DNA of 64,000 bases from NCBI RefSeq assembly GCF_000336555.1, contig NZ_KB375281.1, positions 2,491,954 to 2,555,953 of the forward strand, in the 5' to 3' direction. Shown piece after piece: positions 22,300 through 31,058 of the stretch; position 1 is the stretch's first letter; every line of letters starts with the position of its first letter. Position numbers and translations under genes: made by a program. The stretch comes from Afipia clevelandensis ATCC 49720 (GTDB lineage Bacteria > Pseudomonadota > Alphaproteobacteria > Rhizobiales > Xanthobacteraceae). The notes beneath the pieces are model-generated. The model was not told where the DNA came from. It saw nothing but the letters and a program-made list of their open reading frames with translations, and ran no database searches.

Positions 22300-23514
22300 T
22301 TATGCCGACTTGCGCAGTTCGGGTTCGGCCTCGAGCGGCGTCACGTCGAACACCGCATAGCCGTTCTTGCCGTCTTTCTTGGCCGTGTACAGCGCACGGT
22401 CCGCGGCGGCGATCAGCCGTTCCGCATGCATGCCGATGTCGGGCCGCCATTGCGCGACGCCGATCGACGCCGACAGAACGAGAGAAACACCGTTGCTCTG
22501 CACCGCCTGGCCGTCGCAGGCTTCCAGCACATGGCGGGCGACCATCGCGCCCTCGCGCAGCGTGGTCGAGGGCAGCAGCACGCAGAATTCATCGCCGCCC
22601 ATGCGCGCCAGAAGATCGCCGGTCCGCAGGCGGCTGGTGGCCGCGCCGGTGAAAAGCCGGAGGCATTCGTCGCCGGCGGCATGGCCGTGGCTGTCGTTGA
22701 TGTCCTTGAAATCGTCGAGGTCGATCATCAGCAGTGCGAAGGCCTCGCCGCTGCGGCCCGACCGCGCGCATTCCTCGTTCAGCCGCGCCAGGAACTGGCG
22801 GCGGTTGGCGGCGCCGGTGAGATCGTCGAACAGCGCAAGATCCGCCACCTCGGCCCGCAGCCGGTCGATGGTCATCAGCAGGAAACCGAAGTTCCACATC
22901 ATCGAGAGGAACACCAGGCTGAGAATCATCACAGCCTGAAACTGGTTGAATTCGATCAGCGATATCGGCCCGCCGACATGCATGACCGCAGCCACCGACC
23001 GCGCGGCGTATGCGGCGATCATCAGAATGGCGATGTAGCCCGAGAGCCGCGCACCGGGATAAGCCTTGCCGTTCTTGCGCGACAGCAGCAAAGGCAGCGT
23101 CATCGCAATCGGTATCGCCTGGGCGGCCGAGTAAATGACAATGCGCGCGACCATGTTGTCGTGCCAGACGAAGAACGACAGGCCTGCGAAATTCAGACCA
23201 ACGATGAGCGCGGTGAAGCCCCACGACACCGGCACGCCGTAGAAGCGCCGGATACCCATCGAGGCAAGGCAAACCGCGAAAACCAGCGTCGACCCGCCGA
23301 TCAGCAGCGGAATGAGAAGAAGGGTCTTGTTGCCGGGGTCGATCCCGCTCCGCGTCATCGCGATCGCGGCACCCAGTGCCGCCACCAGCGCACCGGCGGT
23401 CCAGAACCGCGTGGCGTCAAGGTTCGGATAGCTGCGGACCACAAAGGCCCACACAATTCCGATCGCGACGAAATTGACGACGAAAATGATCCAGAGGGTC
23501 GGGACACTCAGCAT
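22300..23514 (-). CDS. Membrane-bound diguanylate cyclase (GGDEF)
   Basis: 404 residues from the ATG at 23514; the frame extends to 23658 without a better start. About six N-terminal helices (LWIIFVVNFVAIGIVWAF to MWNFGFLLMTIDRL) precede a GGDEF domain: LFDDLTGAANRRQFLARL, LLMIDLDDFKDINDSHGHAAGD and ARMGGDEFCVLLP. The catalytic GGDEF is intact, and RTGD five residues upstream is an intact inhibitory RxxD site, so product feedback is expected. It makes c-di-GMP from GTP. Confidence 0.92.
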   Translation of the reverse strand: MLSVPTLWIIFVVNFVAIGIVWAFVVRSYPNLDATRFWTAGALVAALGAAIAMTRSGIDPGNKTLLLIPLLIGGSTLVFAVCLASMGIRRFYGVPVSWGFTALIVGLNFAGLSFFVWHDNMVARIVIYSAAQAIPIAMTLPLLLSRKNGKAYPGARLSGYIAILMIAAYAARSVAAVMHVGGPISLIEFNQFQAVMILSLVFLSMMWNFGFLLMTIDRLRAEVADLALFDDLTGAANRRQFLARLNEECARSGRSGEAFALLMIDLDDFKDINDSHGHAAGDECLRLFTGAATSRLRTGDLLARMGGDEFCVLLPSTTLREGAMVARHVLEACDGQAVQSNGVSLVLSASIGVAQWRPDIGMHAERLIAAADRALYTAKKDGKNGYAVFDVTPLEAEPELRKSA

Positions 23515-23986
23515 GGGCGAACCGAGGGTGCACGGTTGTCCGTGTCTTGTGCCCTCTCCCGAAAATCGTTTGCCGCCCGATGCATGAAGCCCACTCCCAG
23601 TCCGGAAGATCCGGAATCGGCCTCCCCCGAAGCCGGATGCATCCTTGCAGGCGCGCACTTAACGGAATCTGACCGGCGCCGGATAAACCGCGCCGTGGTT
23701 TTGAATTGATGAACAATGCGCAGGCGACGGCCAAACGAAAGCCATTTGCGCACGAACAGCGGCGTACACGAAAGCAAAGCGAAAGGCTTTCGCCGGTTGT
23801 TAACCCTGAACGGGCAAGGCGCCATCCACAGAAAAGACAGCGGGGATTGTCGCGAAGCGACCACAATGCTGAAAAACAGGCGACAAATTTCAGCGAATCG
23901 GCTCCGATTGGAATCGAGGCTGGACTCTGGCCGTTCGCCGAGCATGCCTCGTGACGTTGACGTCAACCCGAACCCATGAGGATGCC
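23515..23986. other. Gene-free stretch
   Basis: 472 bases without a credible gene. A frame of 82 codons (23706-23954) is Arg/Gln-rich with no ribosome site or family resemblance, and I do not call it. The stretch should contain the diguanylate cyclase promoter and that of the Lys-rich peptide gene. Confidence 0.4.
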
Positions 23987-24064
23987 ATGGCGAAGAAAGC
24001 CAAGAAGGCGAAGAAGGCGGCGAAGAAGACAGTGAAGAAGGCAAAGAAGGCCAAGAAGAAGTAG
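23987..24064 (+). CDS. 25-residue Lys/Ala-rich histone-tail-like peptide
   Basis: It encodes MAKKAKKAKKAAKK followed by TVKKAKKAKKK, then TAG. AGGA precedes the ATG and an intrinsic terminator follows within 20 bases, which together make a complete small transcription unit. The KKAKKA repeats resemble histone H1-like tails, so nucleic-acid binding is the obvious guess. Function unproven. Confidence 0.6.
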   Translation: MAKKAKKAKKAAKKTVKKAKKAKKK

Positions 24065-24081
24065 TTTATTGATTTGAAGTG

Positions 24082-24120
24082 GCTCGGGCGGAGCTGCTTC
24101 GCCCGGGCCTTTTATTTTTT
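24082..24120 (+). terminator. Intrinsic terminator after the Lys-rich peptide gene
   Basis: Stem GCTCGGGCG / CGCCCGGGC (one G-U pair) with a nine-base loop, followed by CTTTTATTTTTT. Confidence 0.75.
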
Positions 24121-24448
24121 CGGGATCGTCTTCCGGCCATCGTCTCTTTCGGCAGACTGCCGCGCCCTTTCATCTCCGCAAGATGCGCCGCCAACCGGCT
24201 CCCCGGCGATCCATCCGCTCCCGCGGCACTTGAACTCCAGGCTCATCCCCGCTAGAACGCCCGCGCGCCATCGCGCCGTAAGCGTCTCACGTCAGGCAAC
24301 GCATTCAACCGAGGCCACCGCCCCGGGAATGCCATGACGAACCGGACGCAGCACTCACAACCATTGTCTGAAGCTGCCCTGTTGCGGATATCCGCAACCG
24401 TCGCGCGTCTCTGCGGGCAGACGGCCTTCGCTTCAAAAGAGTGATCTG
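24121..24448. other. Gene-free stretch
   Basis: 328 bases with no recognisable gene or repeat between the terminator and the DUF2798 gene. Confidence 0.35.
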
Positions 24449-24718
24449 ATGACAACGCTTCCATCTCAACGCACGCGCCGCAAACTTCCGGCACGTTACG
24501 CCGCCATCGTCATGCCGCTGGTGCTGTCGATCCTGATGACCTTCGTGGTCTCGGGGATTTCCACCCTGAAAAGCCTCGGCTTCACACCGGCGTTTCTCGC
24601 GACATGGCCGGCCGCCTGGGCAATTTCATGGATCGTCGCTTTTCCGACGCTGCTTGCGGTGCTGCCGCTGGTGCGGCGGATCGTGGCCATGGTGGTCGAA
24701 CCTCCGCCCTCCGCCTGA
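24449..24718 (+). CDS. DUF2798 two-helix membrane protein
   Basis: 89 residues. LPARYAAIVMPLVLSILMTFVVSGISTLKSLG and FLATWPAAWAISWIVAFPTLLAVLPLVRRIVAMVV are the two transmembrane segments of the DUF2798 family, which has no assigned function. The N-terminus is basic (QRTRRK), consistent with a cytoplasmic start. Normal family length. Confidence 0.82.
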   Translation: MTTLPSQRTRRKLPARYAAIVMPLVLSILMTFVVSGISTLKSLGFTPAFLATWPAAWAISWIVAFPTLLAVLPLVRRIVAMVVEPPPSA

Positions 24719-24803
24719 CGCAGCAAGGGCGGCCCCGCGCCGCCCTTCTTCTTCAACATCCTTCGCGTTCGGACGTGCCCGGCTGCGGCGACGCGCCGCA
24801 ACA

Positions 24804-24855
24804 GTTAGGCATTGACCTAACTTTTGTCGCGGATATAGTTAGCCATATGACTAAC
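24804..24855. promoter_or_regulatory. Two matching operator palindromes at an ArsR-family gene
   Basis: GTTAG-N8-CTAAC occurs twice: 24804-24821 (extended to GTTAGG/CCTAAC) and 24838-24855, 34 bases apart. The second overlaps the start codon at 24847. Paired identical half-sites of this kind strongly suggest autoregulation by the ArsR protein encoded here. Confidence 0.65.
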
Positions 24856-25191
24856 CAACAAACCCGCCTCAACGACACGTTCCATGCGCTCGCGGACCCG
24901 ACCCGCCGCGCGGTACTGGCCGCGCTCGGCACCGGACCCGCGACGGTGAGCGATCTGGCGCAGCCTTTCGACATGGCGCTGCCGACTTTCCTTCAGCATC
25001 TCAAGGTGCTGGAGGAATGCGGCCTCGTCCGCTCGAAGAAGGTCGGCCGCGTGCGCACATGCCAGATCAAACCCAAAGCGCTCGCGGAGGCCGAAGACTG
25101 GCTCGGCGCGCAGCGGAGCCTTTGGACAAAACGACTCGACCAGCTCGACGACTATCTCAGACAGCTTCATGCCATGGAGAAACAGAAGTGA
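24847..25191 (+). CDS. ArsR-family regulator paired with an SRPBCC protein
   Basis: 114 residues. [66 protein letters not shown] is a winged-helix ArsR domain of the subgroup without metal-binding cysteines (one Cys in ECGLV). It ends in a helical tail ([22 protein letters not shown]). This subgroup is commonly encoded next to an AHSA1/SRPBCC protein, as here, and probably senses a small organic ligand. It overlaps the next gene (GTGA). Confidence 0.88.
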   Translation: MTNQQTRLNDTFHALADPTRRAVLAALGTGPATVSDLAQPFDMALPTFLQHLKVLEECGLVRSKKVGRVRTCQIKPKALAEAEDWLGAQRSLWTKRLDQLDDYLRQLHAMEKQK

Positions 25192-25664
25192 CAGCGTATC
25201 CCGTCGACCCCAAGCTCGATCTCGTCCTCGAACGCATCATCGACGTGCCGGTCGAACTGGTGTGGAAGGCATGGACCGAGCCACAGCATCTGGTTCACTG
25301 GTTCACGCCGGCGCCCTGGAAAACCGTCGAGTGCGAGATCGACCTGCGGCCGGGCGGCATCTTCCGCACCGTGATGCGTTCACCCGAAGGACAGGACATG
25401 AACAATGTCGGCTGCTGCCTCGAGGTGGTGCATCACCGCAAACTGGTCTTCACCGATGCGCTGCTGCCCGGCTTCCGCCCGCGCGACGACGGTTTTTTCA
25501 CCGGCATTGTGATGATGGAGCCGGTGACCGGCGGTACGAAGTACACCGCCTGCGCCATTCACAAGGACGAGGCGGGCAAAAAGACCCATGAGGAGATGGG
25601 CTTCCATTCCGGCTGGGGCACCGCGCTGGACCAGCTTGTGGCCTACGCCAAGGCGAAGATGTGA
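25188..25664 (+). CDS. SRPBCC/AHSA1-family ligand-binding protein
   Basis: 158 residues using a GTG start that overlaps the upstream stop, with GGAG nine bases before. [55 protein letters not shown] is the typical START-like/AHSA1 opening, and the protein ends [19 protein letters not shown], the conserved C-terminal helix. It binds a hydrophobic ligand in a helix-grip cavity; the ligand is unknown. Translational coupling suggests it works with the regulator. Confidence 0.87.
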   Translation: MTAYPVDPKLDLVLERIIDVPVELVWKAWTEPQHLVHWFTPAPWKTVECEIDLRPGGIFRTVMRSPEGQDMNNVGCCLEVVHHRKLVFTDALLPGFRPRDDGFFTGIVMMEPVTGGTKYTACAIHKDEAGKKTHEEMGFHSGWGTALDQLVAYAKAKM

Positions 25665-25688
25665 GGGCGCCTACGCCTCCAACCGCCT

Positions 25689-25765
25689 CGTCATTGCGAG
25701 GAGCGCTAGCGACGAAGCAATCCAGCTTCTCTTAAATGGATTGCTTCGCTTCGCTCGCAATGACG
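25689..25765. repeat. CGTCATTGCGAG...CTCGCAATGACG inverted repeat
   Basis: Imperfect 77-base palindrome, ends exact inverse of each other, with GAAGCAATCCA/TGGATTGCTTC in the inner arms. Same family as 7503-7583 and 37502-37613. Located just after the stop of the convergent genes. Confidence 0.85.
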
Positions 25766-25775
25766 GCCGAAACTC

Positions 25776-26582
25776 TCACCGCCCTGCGAGGCGATCCGCG
25801 AAATAGGCGATGGTCTTGCGGTAGATCGTCGCCCGGTTCCACTCGCGCATCGCCTCGAAATTCGCCGAGCCTTCGTGATAGTCGGCGCCGCCCTTGAAGC
25901 CTGCGGTTCTCAGCAGGTTCGCGGTGGAGGCCAGCACGTCCGGAATGCTGTGGCGCAGGTCGACATGGCCGTTGCCGTCGAAATCCACCCCATACTTGAT
26001 ATAGGACGACGGCAGGAACTGGGTCTGGCCAAGTTCGCCCGCGTACGCACCGATCAGATCGCGCAGCGGCAGGTCGCCGCGCTGGAGGATCTTCAGCGCC
26101 GCGAGCAATTCGCCCTGAAACAGTTCGGTGCGGCGGCAATCATGCGCCATGGTGGTGAGGGTGCGGATCACCGGCATCTTGCCGATGTCGCCCTTGCCGA
26201 AATCCGACTCCAGCCCCCAGATCGCCACCACGATTTCCGGGGGCACGCCGAACCGCTGCTGAATGCGCGCCAGCAGCGAGGCATGACGCTGCAGCATCGC
26301 CTTGCCGGTGTTGATGCGGCCCGGGCCGACGCGGGTCGAGACATACTGCTCGAAGGTCTTGTTGAAGGTGCCGCGCTGGCGGCGATCGAACGACAGCACG
26401 GCCTGGTCCTGCGTCACGCCGGCAAAGGCCTGCGAGATCACGCTTTGCGAAATCCCCGCGGCTGCCGCCTCCTGCGACATCGCCGCGATAAAGCCGTTGA
26501 AATCGCCGCCGCAGCGCGCGGCCTGCGCGGGAATAGAGATAGCGAGCGCGGCAAGAATGACCGCGAGGCGGAGAATATGCAT
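25776..26582 (-). CDS. Lytic murein transglycosylase, MltB family, short form
   Basis: 268 residues with a signal peptide (MHILRLAVILAALAISIPAQAA). The catalytic domain shows IVVAIWGLESDFGKGDIG with the catalytic Glu in WGLESD, AYAGELGQTQFLPSSYIKYGVDFDGNG, and ends ATIYRKTIAYFADRLAGR. It lacks the peptidoglycan-binding domain of the enzyme at 4698-6143, so the two are likely specialised. It acts in the periplasm on glycan strands. Confidence 0.9.
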   Translation of the reverse strand: MHILRLAVILAALAISIPAQAARCGGDFNGFIAAMSQEAAAAGISQSVISQAFAGVTQDQAVLSFDRRQRGTFNKTFEQYVSTRVGPGRINTGKAMLQRHASLLARIQQRFGVPPEIVVAIWGLESDFGKGDIGKMPVIRTLTTMAHDCRRTELFQGELLAALKILQRGDLPLRDLIGAYAGELGQTQFLPSSYIKYGVDFDGNGHVDLRHSIPDVLASTANLLRTAGFKGGADYHEGSANFEAMREWNRATIYRKTIAYFADRLAGR

Positions 26583-26688
26583 CCTGAACTCCGTTGCAAT
26601 GTGCGGCTGAGTCTACACGCAGGCCGCCGACTTGTCCCGGCCCGCCCTGCCTTACTTTGATTGCTTTTTCACGACAGGCATCCCGCCT

Positions 26689-27597
26689 TCATCTTGGCAT
26701 CGCTTTCAGAAACGCCCGTAGCACCGCGACGGAATTTTCCGACGCCAGCTTCTCGAAGGTCTGCATCTCGTTCTCGCCCGCGCCGCCCCCGGCGAGGTCC
26801 GACAGCGAGCGGAAGGCGAGAAACGGCACCGCATTGGTCGCCGCCACATGGGCGACGGCGGCACTTTCCATATCCAGCACCTGCGCCTTGAAGGTGTCGA
26901 ACGCCCAGGCGCGGAACGCGGCATTATCGACAAACGCCGAGCCCGACACGCCGTTGCCGCCGACCACCACCTTGGGCGGATGAACAAGACACGCCGCCTC
27001 AATGCAGCGCTTCAGTTCAACACCGGAGGTCGCCGTGCGCGCGATCTCGAACAGTTTTGTGTCCACCGGAATCCAGAATTGCCGCACCGGCTTGTCCACG
27101 CCGTCGCGCGGGACTTTAACGCCGCGCGCAAAAATCATCCCGTAGTTCGGAAACTCCTGCTTCGACCAGGACGGCAACTGAAAGCCTTGCGGCGTCTCCC
27201 GCGCCAGGATCGTTTCGAGATACTGGCCCCACTGCTGCGACACCACCACGTCGCCGATGTTCAGCGACGGATCGACCCCGCCCGCGATGCCGGAAAACAG
27301 GATAGCGCGCAGGTTGAAACGATCGACCGCCATCTGCGTGGTCATCGCCGCGTTCACCATCGACACGCCGGACAGCACCAGCACCACGTCATGTCCCTCG
27401 ACCCGGCCGGTGACGAAATCGACACCCTTCTCCCTGTGCGAGACCGGCTGCTCGACAATCGCCAGCAGCGCTTTCCATTCCGGCTCGAAAGCGGATAACA
27501 GCGCCACGCGCGGCACGGTGTCGATCGGCTGACTGGCGGCGAAGGCGCCGGCCGGCATGAGCGCGAGAAGGAGAAGAAGCAGGCGCGGGAGGAGCAT
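26689..27597 (-). CDS. Exported nucleosidase/phosphorylase-superfamily protein (MTA/SAH nucleosidase-like)
   Basis: 302 residues from the ATG at 27597. LLPRLLLLLLALMPAGAFAA is a signal peptide, unusual for this normally cytosolic superfamily. The core matches PNP_UDP_1: VALLSAFEPEWKALL, VLVLSGVSMVNAAMTTQMAVDRF, FSGIAGGVDPSLNIGDVVVS, QVLDMESAAVAHVA (substrate-ribose Glu) and FRSLSDLAGG. It may cleave purine nucleosides or adenosyl compounds in the periplasm. Specificity is not evident. Confidence 0.8.
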   Translation of the reverse strand: MLLPRLLLLLLALMPAGAFAASQPIDTVPRVALLSAFEPEWKALLAIVEQPVSHREKGVDFVTGRVEGHDVVLVLSGVSMVNAAMTTQMAVDRFNLRAILFSGIAGGVDPSLNIGDVVVSQQWGQYLETILARETPQGFQLPSWSKQEFPNYGMIFARGVKVPRDGVDKPVRQFWIPVDTKLFEIARTATSGVELKRCIEAACLVHPPKVVVGGNGVSGSAFVDNAAFRAWAFDTFKAQVLDMESAAVAHVAATNAVPFLAFRSLSDLAGGGAGENEMQTFEKLASENSVAVLRAFLKAMPR

Positions 27598-27687
27598 GGG
27601 AGGACTCAAAGAGAGGAATGGGACGAGACGAGATGAGATGAGATGTCGGCGCTCACAAGAAAAGCAAATTGGCTGAACGGACAAAGC

Positions 27688-27716
27688 TTGACACGAATGG
27701 TTTATAGGACTATATT
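27688..27716 (+). promoter_or_regulatory. Near-consensus sigma-70 promoter
   Basis: TTGACA, 17-base spacer, TATATT; the gene start lies 19 bases after the -10. This is far closer to consensus than anything else seen around core genes here. Confidence 0.7.
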
Positions 27717-27735
27717 CCTTGAATAGGCACGGAGT

Positions 27736-28122
27736 GTGAACGTGAGAAGTCAAAGAACTTTAGCTGAACTGAACTATCGATTGGCTAGCCTTCGCGCTGA
27801 CATTAGCTTCGCACGAATGCTGCATGCGCTGCGCGCCAAATTCGATCCTAATCAACCGCGCGATGAGCGTGGACGCTGGACGAACGGAGGCACAAACAGC
27901 AGTTTGAACGAAACGCTGACCTCCGCTACGAGCGGTGCAACCGACTTTAGTGCATCCAGTCGAGGATTATCGGAATCCGAATGCTGGCTTCGCTACAACG
28001 TCGATATGTTGAGATGCCAAGCTGAAGTCAGAGCACCAGCCCGTGCCATATGCCGATCGCAGGCTATGGAGCGATATGCTGCATGCCGGTCTGGCCGCTC
28101 AATCCCCCCTCTCAGCTTTTGA
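27736..28122 (+). CDS. Hypothetical protein with FDPNQPRDERGRWT motif
   Basis: 128 residues from a GTG. FDPNQPRDERGRWTNGG (about 36-52) is a short motif seen in many rhizobial proteins of unknown or toxin-like nature. The C-terminal half has regularly spaced cysteines (ECWLRYN, RCQAEV, AICRSQ, AACRSGR) and ends PPLSF. No signal peptide. It is AT-richer than its neighbours. Followed after 8 bases by a second small gene, an arrangement like a toxin with its immunity or antitoxin partner; this is inference only. Confidence 0.55.
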   Translation: MNVRSQRTLAELNYRLASLRADISFARMLHALRAKFDPNQPRDERGRWTNGGTNSSLNETLTSATSGATDFSASSRGLSESECWLRYNVDMLRCQAEVRAPARAICRSQAMERYAACRSGRSIPPLSF

Positions 28123-28130
28123 GGCTCTCT

Positions 28131-28457
28131 ATGCTGATAACCCGCCTACTTCAGCTCACAGATACTCCTGCCGTATCCATTGAGGTACGTGTCTTTGCTC
28201 CCGTTCAAGAAGACATCGACTGGTCCTGCACCGTGGCCATTGACTGGCCAAACGGAACTTGGGAACGCAAAGTATTCGGGATTGATGCGATCCAATCCAT
28301 CGAATTGGCGTTGCGCATGATCGGTACAGAGCTTTACGCAAGCGACTACCACAAGACAGGGCGGCTGATGTGGCTCAAACCCGGCGGGGGTTATGGATTT
28401 CCTGTACCTAAGACAATCCACAACATGCTGATCGGCGAAGATCGGGATTTTTTCTGA
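28131..28457 (+). CDS. Small protein resembling DUF6968/immunity-type proteins
   Basis: 108 residues from the ATG at 28131, GAGG ahead. DIDWSCTVAIDWPNGTWERKVFGIDAIQSIELALRMIGTELYASDYHKTGRLMWLKPGGGYGFPVP recalls the DUF6968 pattern (a strand-rich W.C...I.W...G.D..Q.. core), which I associate with small neutralising partners. The family call is tentative. It lies in the same transcription unit as the preceding gene. Confidence 0.5.
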   Translation: MLITRLLQLTDTPAVSIEVRVFAPVQEDIDWSCTVAIDWPNGTWERKVFGIDAIQSIELALRMIGTELYASDYHKTGRLMWLKPGGGYGFPVPKTIHNMLIGEDRDFF

Positions 28458-28570
28458 GAAAGCCTCCCCGACGCAAACAATTTGCGACATGTCCAGTCGT
28501 GACGTTGATGGCGGGCGGAGTGGTGAGGGCCCAAGACTAATGCACGGCGTGCTCTGAGATGCAGCGTACA

Positions 28571-28600
28571 AAAACGGCGGACCTTTCGGCCCGCCGTTTT
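28571..28600. terminator. Bidirectional terminator
   Basis: Stem AAAACGGCGG / CCGCCGTTTT with a ten-base loop. The A/T ends allow termination from both sides: the orphan pair on the left and rpoD on the right. Confidence 0.8.
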
Positions 28601-28605
28601 GTATT

Positions 28606-28632
28606 CTGGGTCCCCGCCTTCGCGGGGACGAC
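28606..28632. repeat. Single GGGTCCCCGCC/GGGGACGAC palindrome
   Basis: TGGGTCCCCGCCTTCGCGGG followed by GACGACA; same family as copies at 9536-9660, 40980-41096, 53524-53628 and 53942-53967. It lies 15 bases past the rpoD stop. Confidence 0.8.
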
Positions 28633-28646
28633 ATCGTGAGGTACGC

Positions 28647-30797
28647 TTAGTTGTCGAGGAACGAGCGCAGCTTCCTGCTCCGGCTCGGATGCTTCAGCTT
28701 GCGCAGCGCCTTCGCCTCGATCTGGCGGATACGTTCGCGGGTCACCGAGAACTGCTGGCCGACTTCTTCCAGCGTGTGGTCGGTGTTCATGCCGATGCCG
28801 AAGCGCATGCGCAGCACGCGCTCCTCGCGCGGGGTGAGCGAGGCGAGCACCCGCGTCGTGGTCTCGCGCAGGTTCGACTGGATCGCAGCATCAATCGGCA
28901 GCACCGCGTTCTTGTCCTCGATGAAATCGCCGAGGTGTGAATCCTCTTCGTCACCCACCGGGGTTTCCAGCGAGAGCGGCTCTTTCGCGATCTTGAGAAC
29001 CTTGCGCACCTTCTCCAGCGGCATGCCGAGCTTTTCGGCGAGTTCTTCCGGGGTCGGCTCGCGGCCGATCTCGTTCAGCATCTGGCGCGAGGTGCGCACG
29101 ATCTTGTTGATCGTCTCGATCATGTGCACAGGGATACGGATGGTGCGCGCCTGGTCGGCGATCGAGCGCGTGATGGCCTGACGAATCCACCATGTCGCAT
29201 AGGTCGAGAACTTGTAGCCGCGGCGGTACTCGAACTTGTCGACCGCCTTCATAAGGCCGATGTTGCCTTCCTGAATGAGATCGAGGAACTGCAGGCCGCG
29301 GTTGGTGTATTTCTTGGCGATGGAGATGACGAGGCGCAGGTTGGCCTCCACCATTTCCTTCTTCGCCTGCCGGGCCTCGCGCTCGCCCTTCTGCACGCCC
29401 ATCACGATCTTGCGGAATTCGCCGATCTCGAGGCCGGTCAGCGCCGCCAGTTCCTGAATGTTCTGGCGCAGCTCCTTGATGCGGTCCTTCTCCACCGCGA
29501 CGAAATTCTTCCAGCCCTTGGCGGCGAGTTTCGAGACGCGGTTGAGCCAGCGCGGATCAAGCTCCGAGCCCTGATAGTTCTTCAGGAAGTCCTCGCGGCC
29601 GACGCCATGGCTGTCGCCGAGGCGGAACAGGCGGCCTTCATAGGACACCAGCTTCTTGTTGATGTCGTAAAGCTGCTCGACCAGACTGTCGATGCGCGCC
29701 TGGTTCAGGCGCAGCGACTTCACCTCGACGACGATCTCGTCCTTCAGCTTCTTGTACTTGCGCTCCTGAGACGGCGAGAGCGACGGACCCTGCGGCCCGC
29801 TCTCGAGCTGGTTCTGGATGTCCTGCTCCTGCAGGCGACGCAGCTTCTTGTATTCGGATGCGATCTTGTCGAAGGTCTCGACCACCTTCGGCTTCAGCTC
29901 GGCCTCGATGGCCGCGAGCGACATCTGGTTCTCGAACTCGTCGTCCTCGTCCATGTCGGCTTCGGCGGCGGTTTCGCCCGGGTCCTTGGCTTCGCCGCCC
30001 GCTGGCGCTGCGCGGAACGGCGTCGGCGACGGCGGCGCGGCCGGCGGCGCGGGCGCAACAGCGGCGATCACCTGCACGGTGCCGTCGGCATTGATCACGG
30101 CATTGGTCGGCTGACCGTCAGGCCCGGTGGGGCCTGCGATCATTGCAGGGTTGATGCCGTTCTTGCCTTCGGGGCCGGCATAGGTCGCTTCAAGGTCGAT
30201 GATGTCGCGAAGGAAGATCTTTCCTTCGTTGAGTTCGTCGCGCCAGATGATGATGGCCTGGAAGGTCAGCGGGCTTTCGCAAAGCCCTGCGATCATCGCC
30301 TCGCGGCCGGCCTCGATGCGCTTGGCGATGGCGATTTCGCCCTCGCGCGACAGAAGCTCGACGGTGCCCATCTCGCGCAGATACATGCGCACGGGATCGT
30401 CGGTGCGCTCGCCGGGTTCGGACTTCTTGGTTTCGGTGACGGCCTTGGAGGTGACCTCGACGAGTTCGTTATCGGTCTCGTCGTCGGCGTCTTCCTGCTT
30501 TTCGTCGTCGTCGGCGTCGTCGTCGGATTCGGAGACGTTGATGCCCATGTCGGAGAGCATCGCCATGATGTCTTCGATCTGTTCGGGCGAGGTCTGGTCC
30601 GACGGGAGCACTTCGTTGAGCTGATCGAAGGTCACGAAGCCGCGCTTCTTGGCCTGCTTGATCATCTTCTTGACGGCGGCGTCGGAGAGATCGAGCAACG
30701 GCGACGGCGCGTCAGCGGAATCCTTCTCAGGCGTATCGGCGGCCTTCTGATCCTTGTCTTTGTCCTTGATCGCTGCCGTCTTTGCCTTGGTGGCCAT
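28647..30797 (-). CDS. rpoD: Primary sigma factor RpoD (sigma-70)
   Basis: 716 residues, the large alphaproteobacterial form. Region 1.1 spans about 35-90, followed by an Asp/Glu-rich linker ([17 protein letters not shown]), region 1.2 ([29 protein letters not shown]), a long non-conserved region with an Ala/Pro-rich insert (about 240-290), then regions 2 ([43 protein letters not shown]), 3 and 4 ([29 protein letters not shown]). It directs core RNA polymerase to housekeeping promoters. It lies downstream of dnaG, the usual macromolecular-synthesis order. Confidence 0.98.
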   Translation of the reverse strand: MATKAKTAAIKDKDKDQKAADTPEKDSADAPSPLLDLSDAAVKKMIKQAKKRGFVTFDQLNEVLPSDQTSPEQIEDIMAMLSDMGINVSESDDDADDDEKQEDADDETDNELVEVTSKAVTETKKSEPGERTDDPVRMYLREMGTVELLSREGEIAIAKRIEAGREAMIAGLCESPLTFQAIIIWRDELNEGKIFLRDIIDLEATYAGPEGKNGINPAMIAGPTGPDGQPTNAVINADGTVQVIAAVAPAPPAAPPSPTPFRAAPAGGEAKDPGETAAEADMDEDDEFENQMSLAAIEAELKPKVVETFDKIASEYKKLRRLQEQDIQNQLESGPQGPSLSPSQERKYKKLKDEIVVEVKSLRLNQARIDSLVEQLYDINKKLVSYEGRLFRLGDSHGVGREDFLKNYQGSELDPRWLNRVSKLAAKGWKNFVAVEKDRIKELRQNIQELAALTGLEIGEFRKIVMGVQKGEREARQAKKEMVEANLRLVISIAKKYTNRGLQFLDLIQEGNIGLMKAVDKFEYRRGYKFSTYATWWIRQAITRSIADQARTIRIPVHMIETINKIVRTSRQMLNEIGREPTPEELAEKLGMPLEKVRKVLKIAKEPLSLETPVGDEEDSHLGDFIEDKNAVLPIDAAIQSNLRETTTRVLASLTPREERVLRMRFGIGMNTDHTLEEVGQQFSVTRERIRQIEAKALRKLKHPSRSRKLRSFLDN

Positions 30798-31058
30798 TCA
30801 CTGCTCCTGAAACGCGCTCACGACACGGGTAACCGCCCGCGTGAATTTTCGATCCGCCCGGATGCGGAAAGGGCGGCGCTTTTGAAGGCACCACCCGGGC
30901 CGGATTGACGTGTGTCCCAAACTTCTAATGCAAGGCCGTTAAGCCCTGATTAACCCTGTTTTTGCGGCCAAAAACCCGGTTTGGCGAGTCTTTTTAAGGC
31001 CGCCTCTCTTCAAGAAAGACATTGAGGCAGGCTTTAAAGGCCCCCGGCAGCGGTTTCG

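Noticed and set aside
23706-23954. 82-codon Arg/Gln-rich frame
   Set aside because: No ribosome site, no family resemblance, overlapping frames of similar length; treated as non-coding.
29124-30908. A 594-codon open frame antisense to rpoD
   Set aside because: Shadow of a highly conserved gene caused by GC3 bias; no ribosome site or domain.
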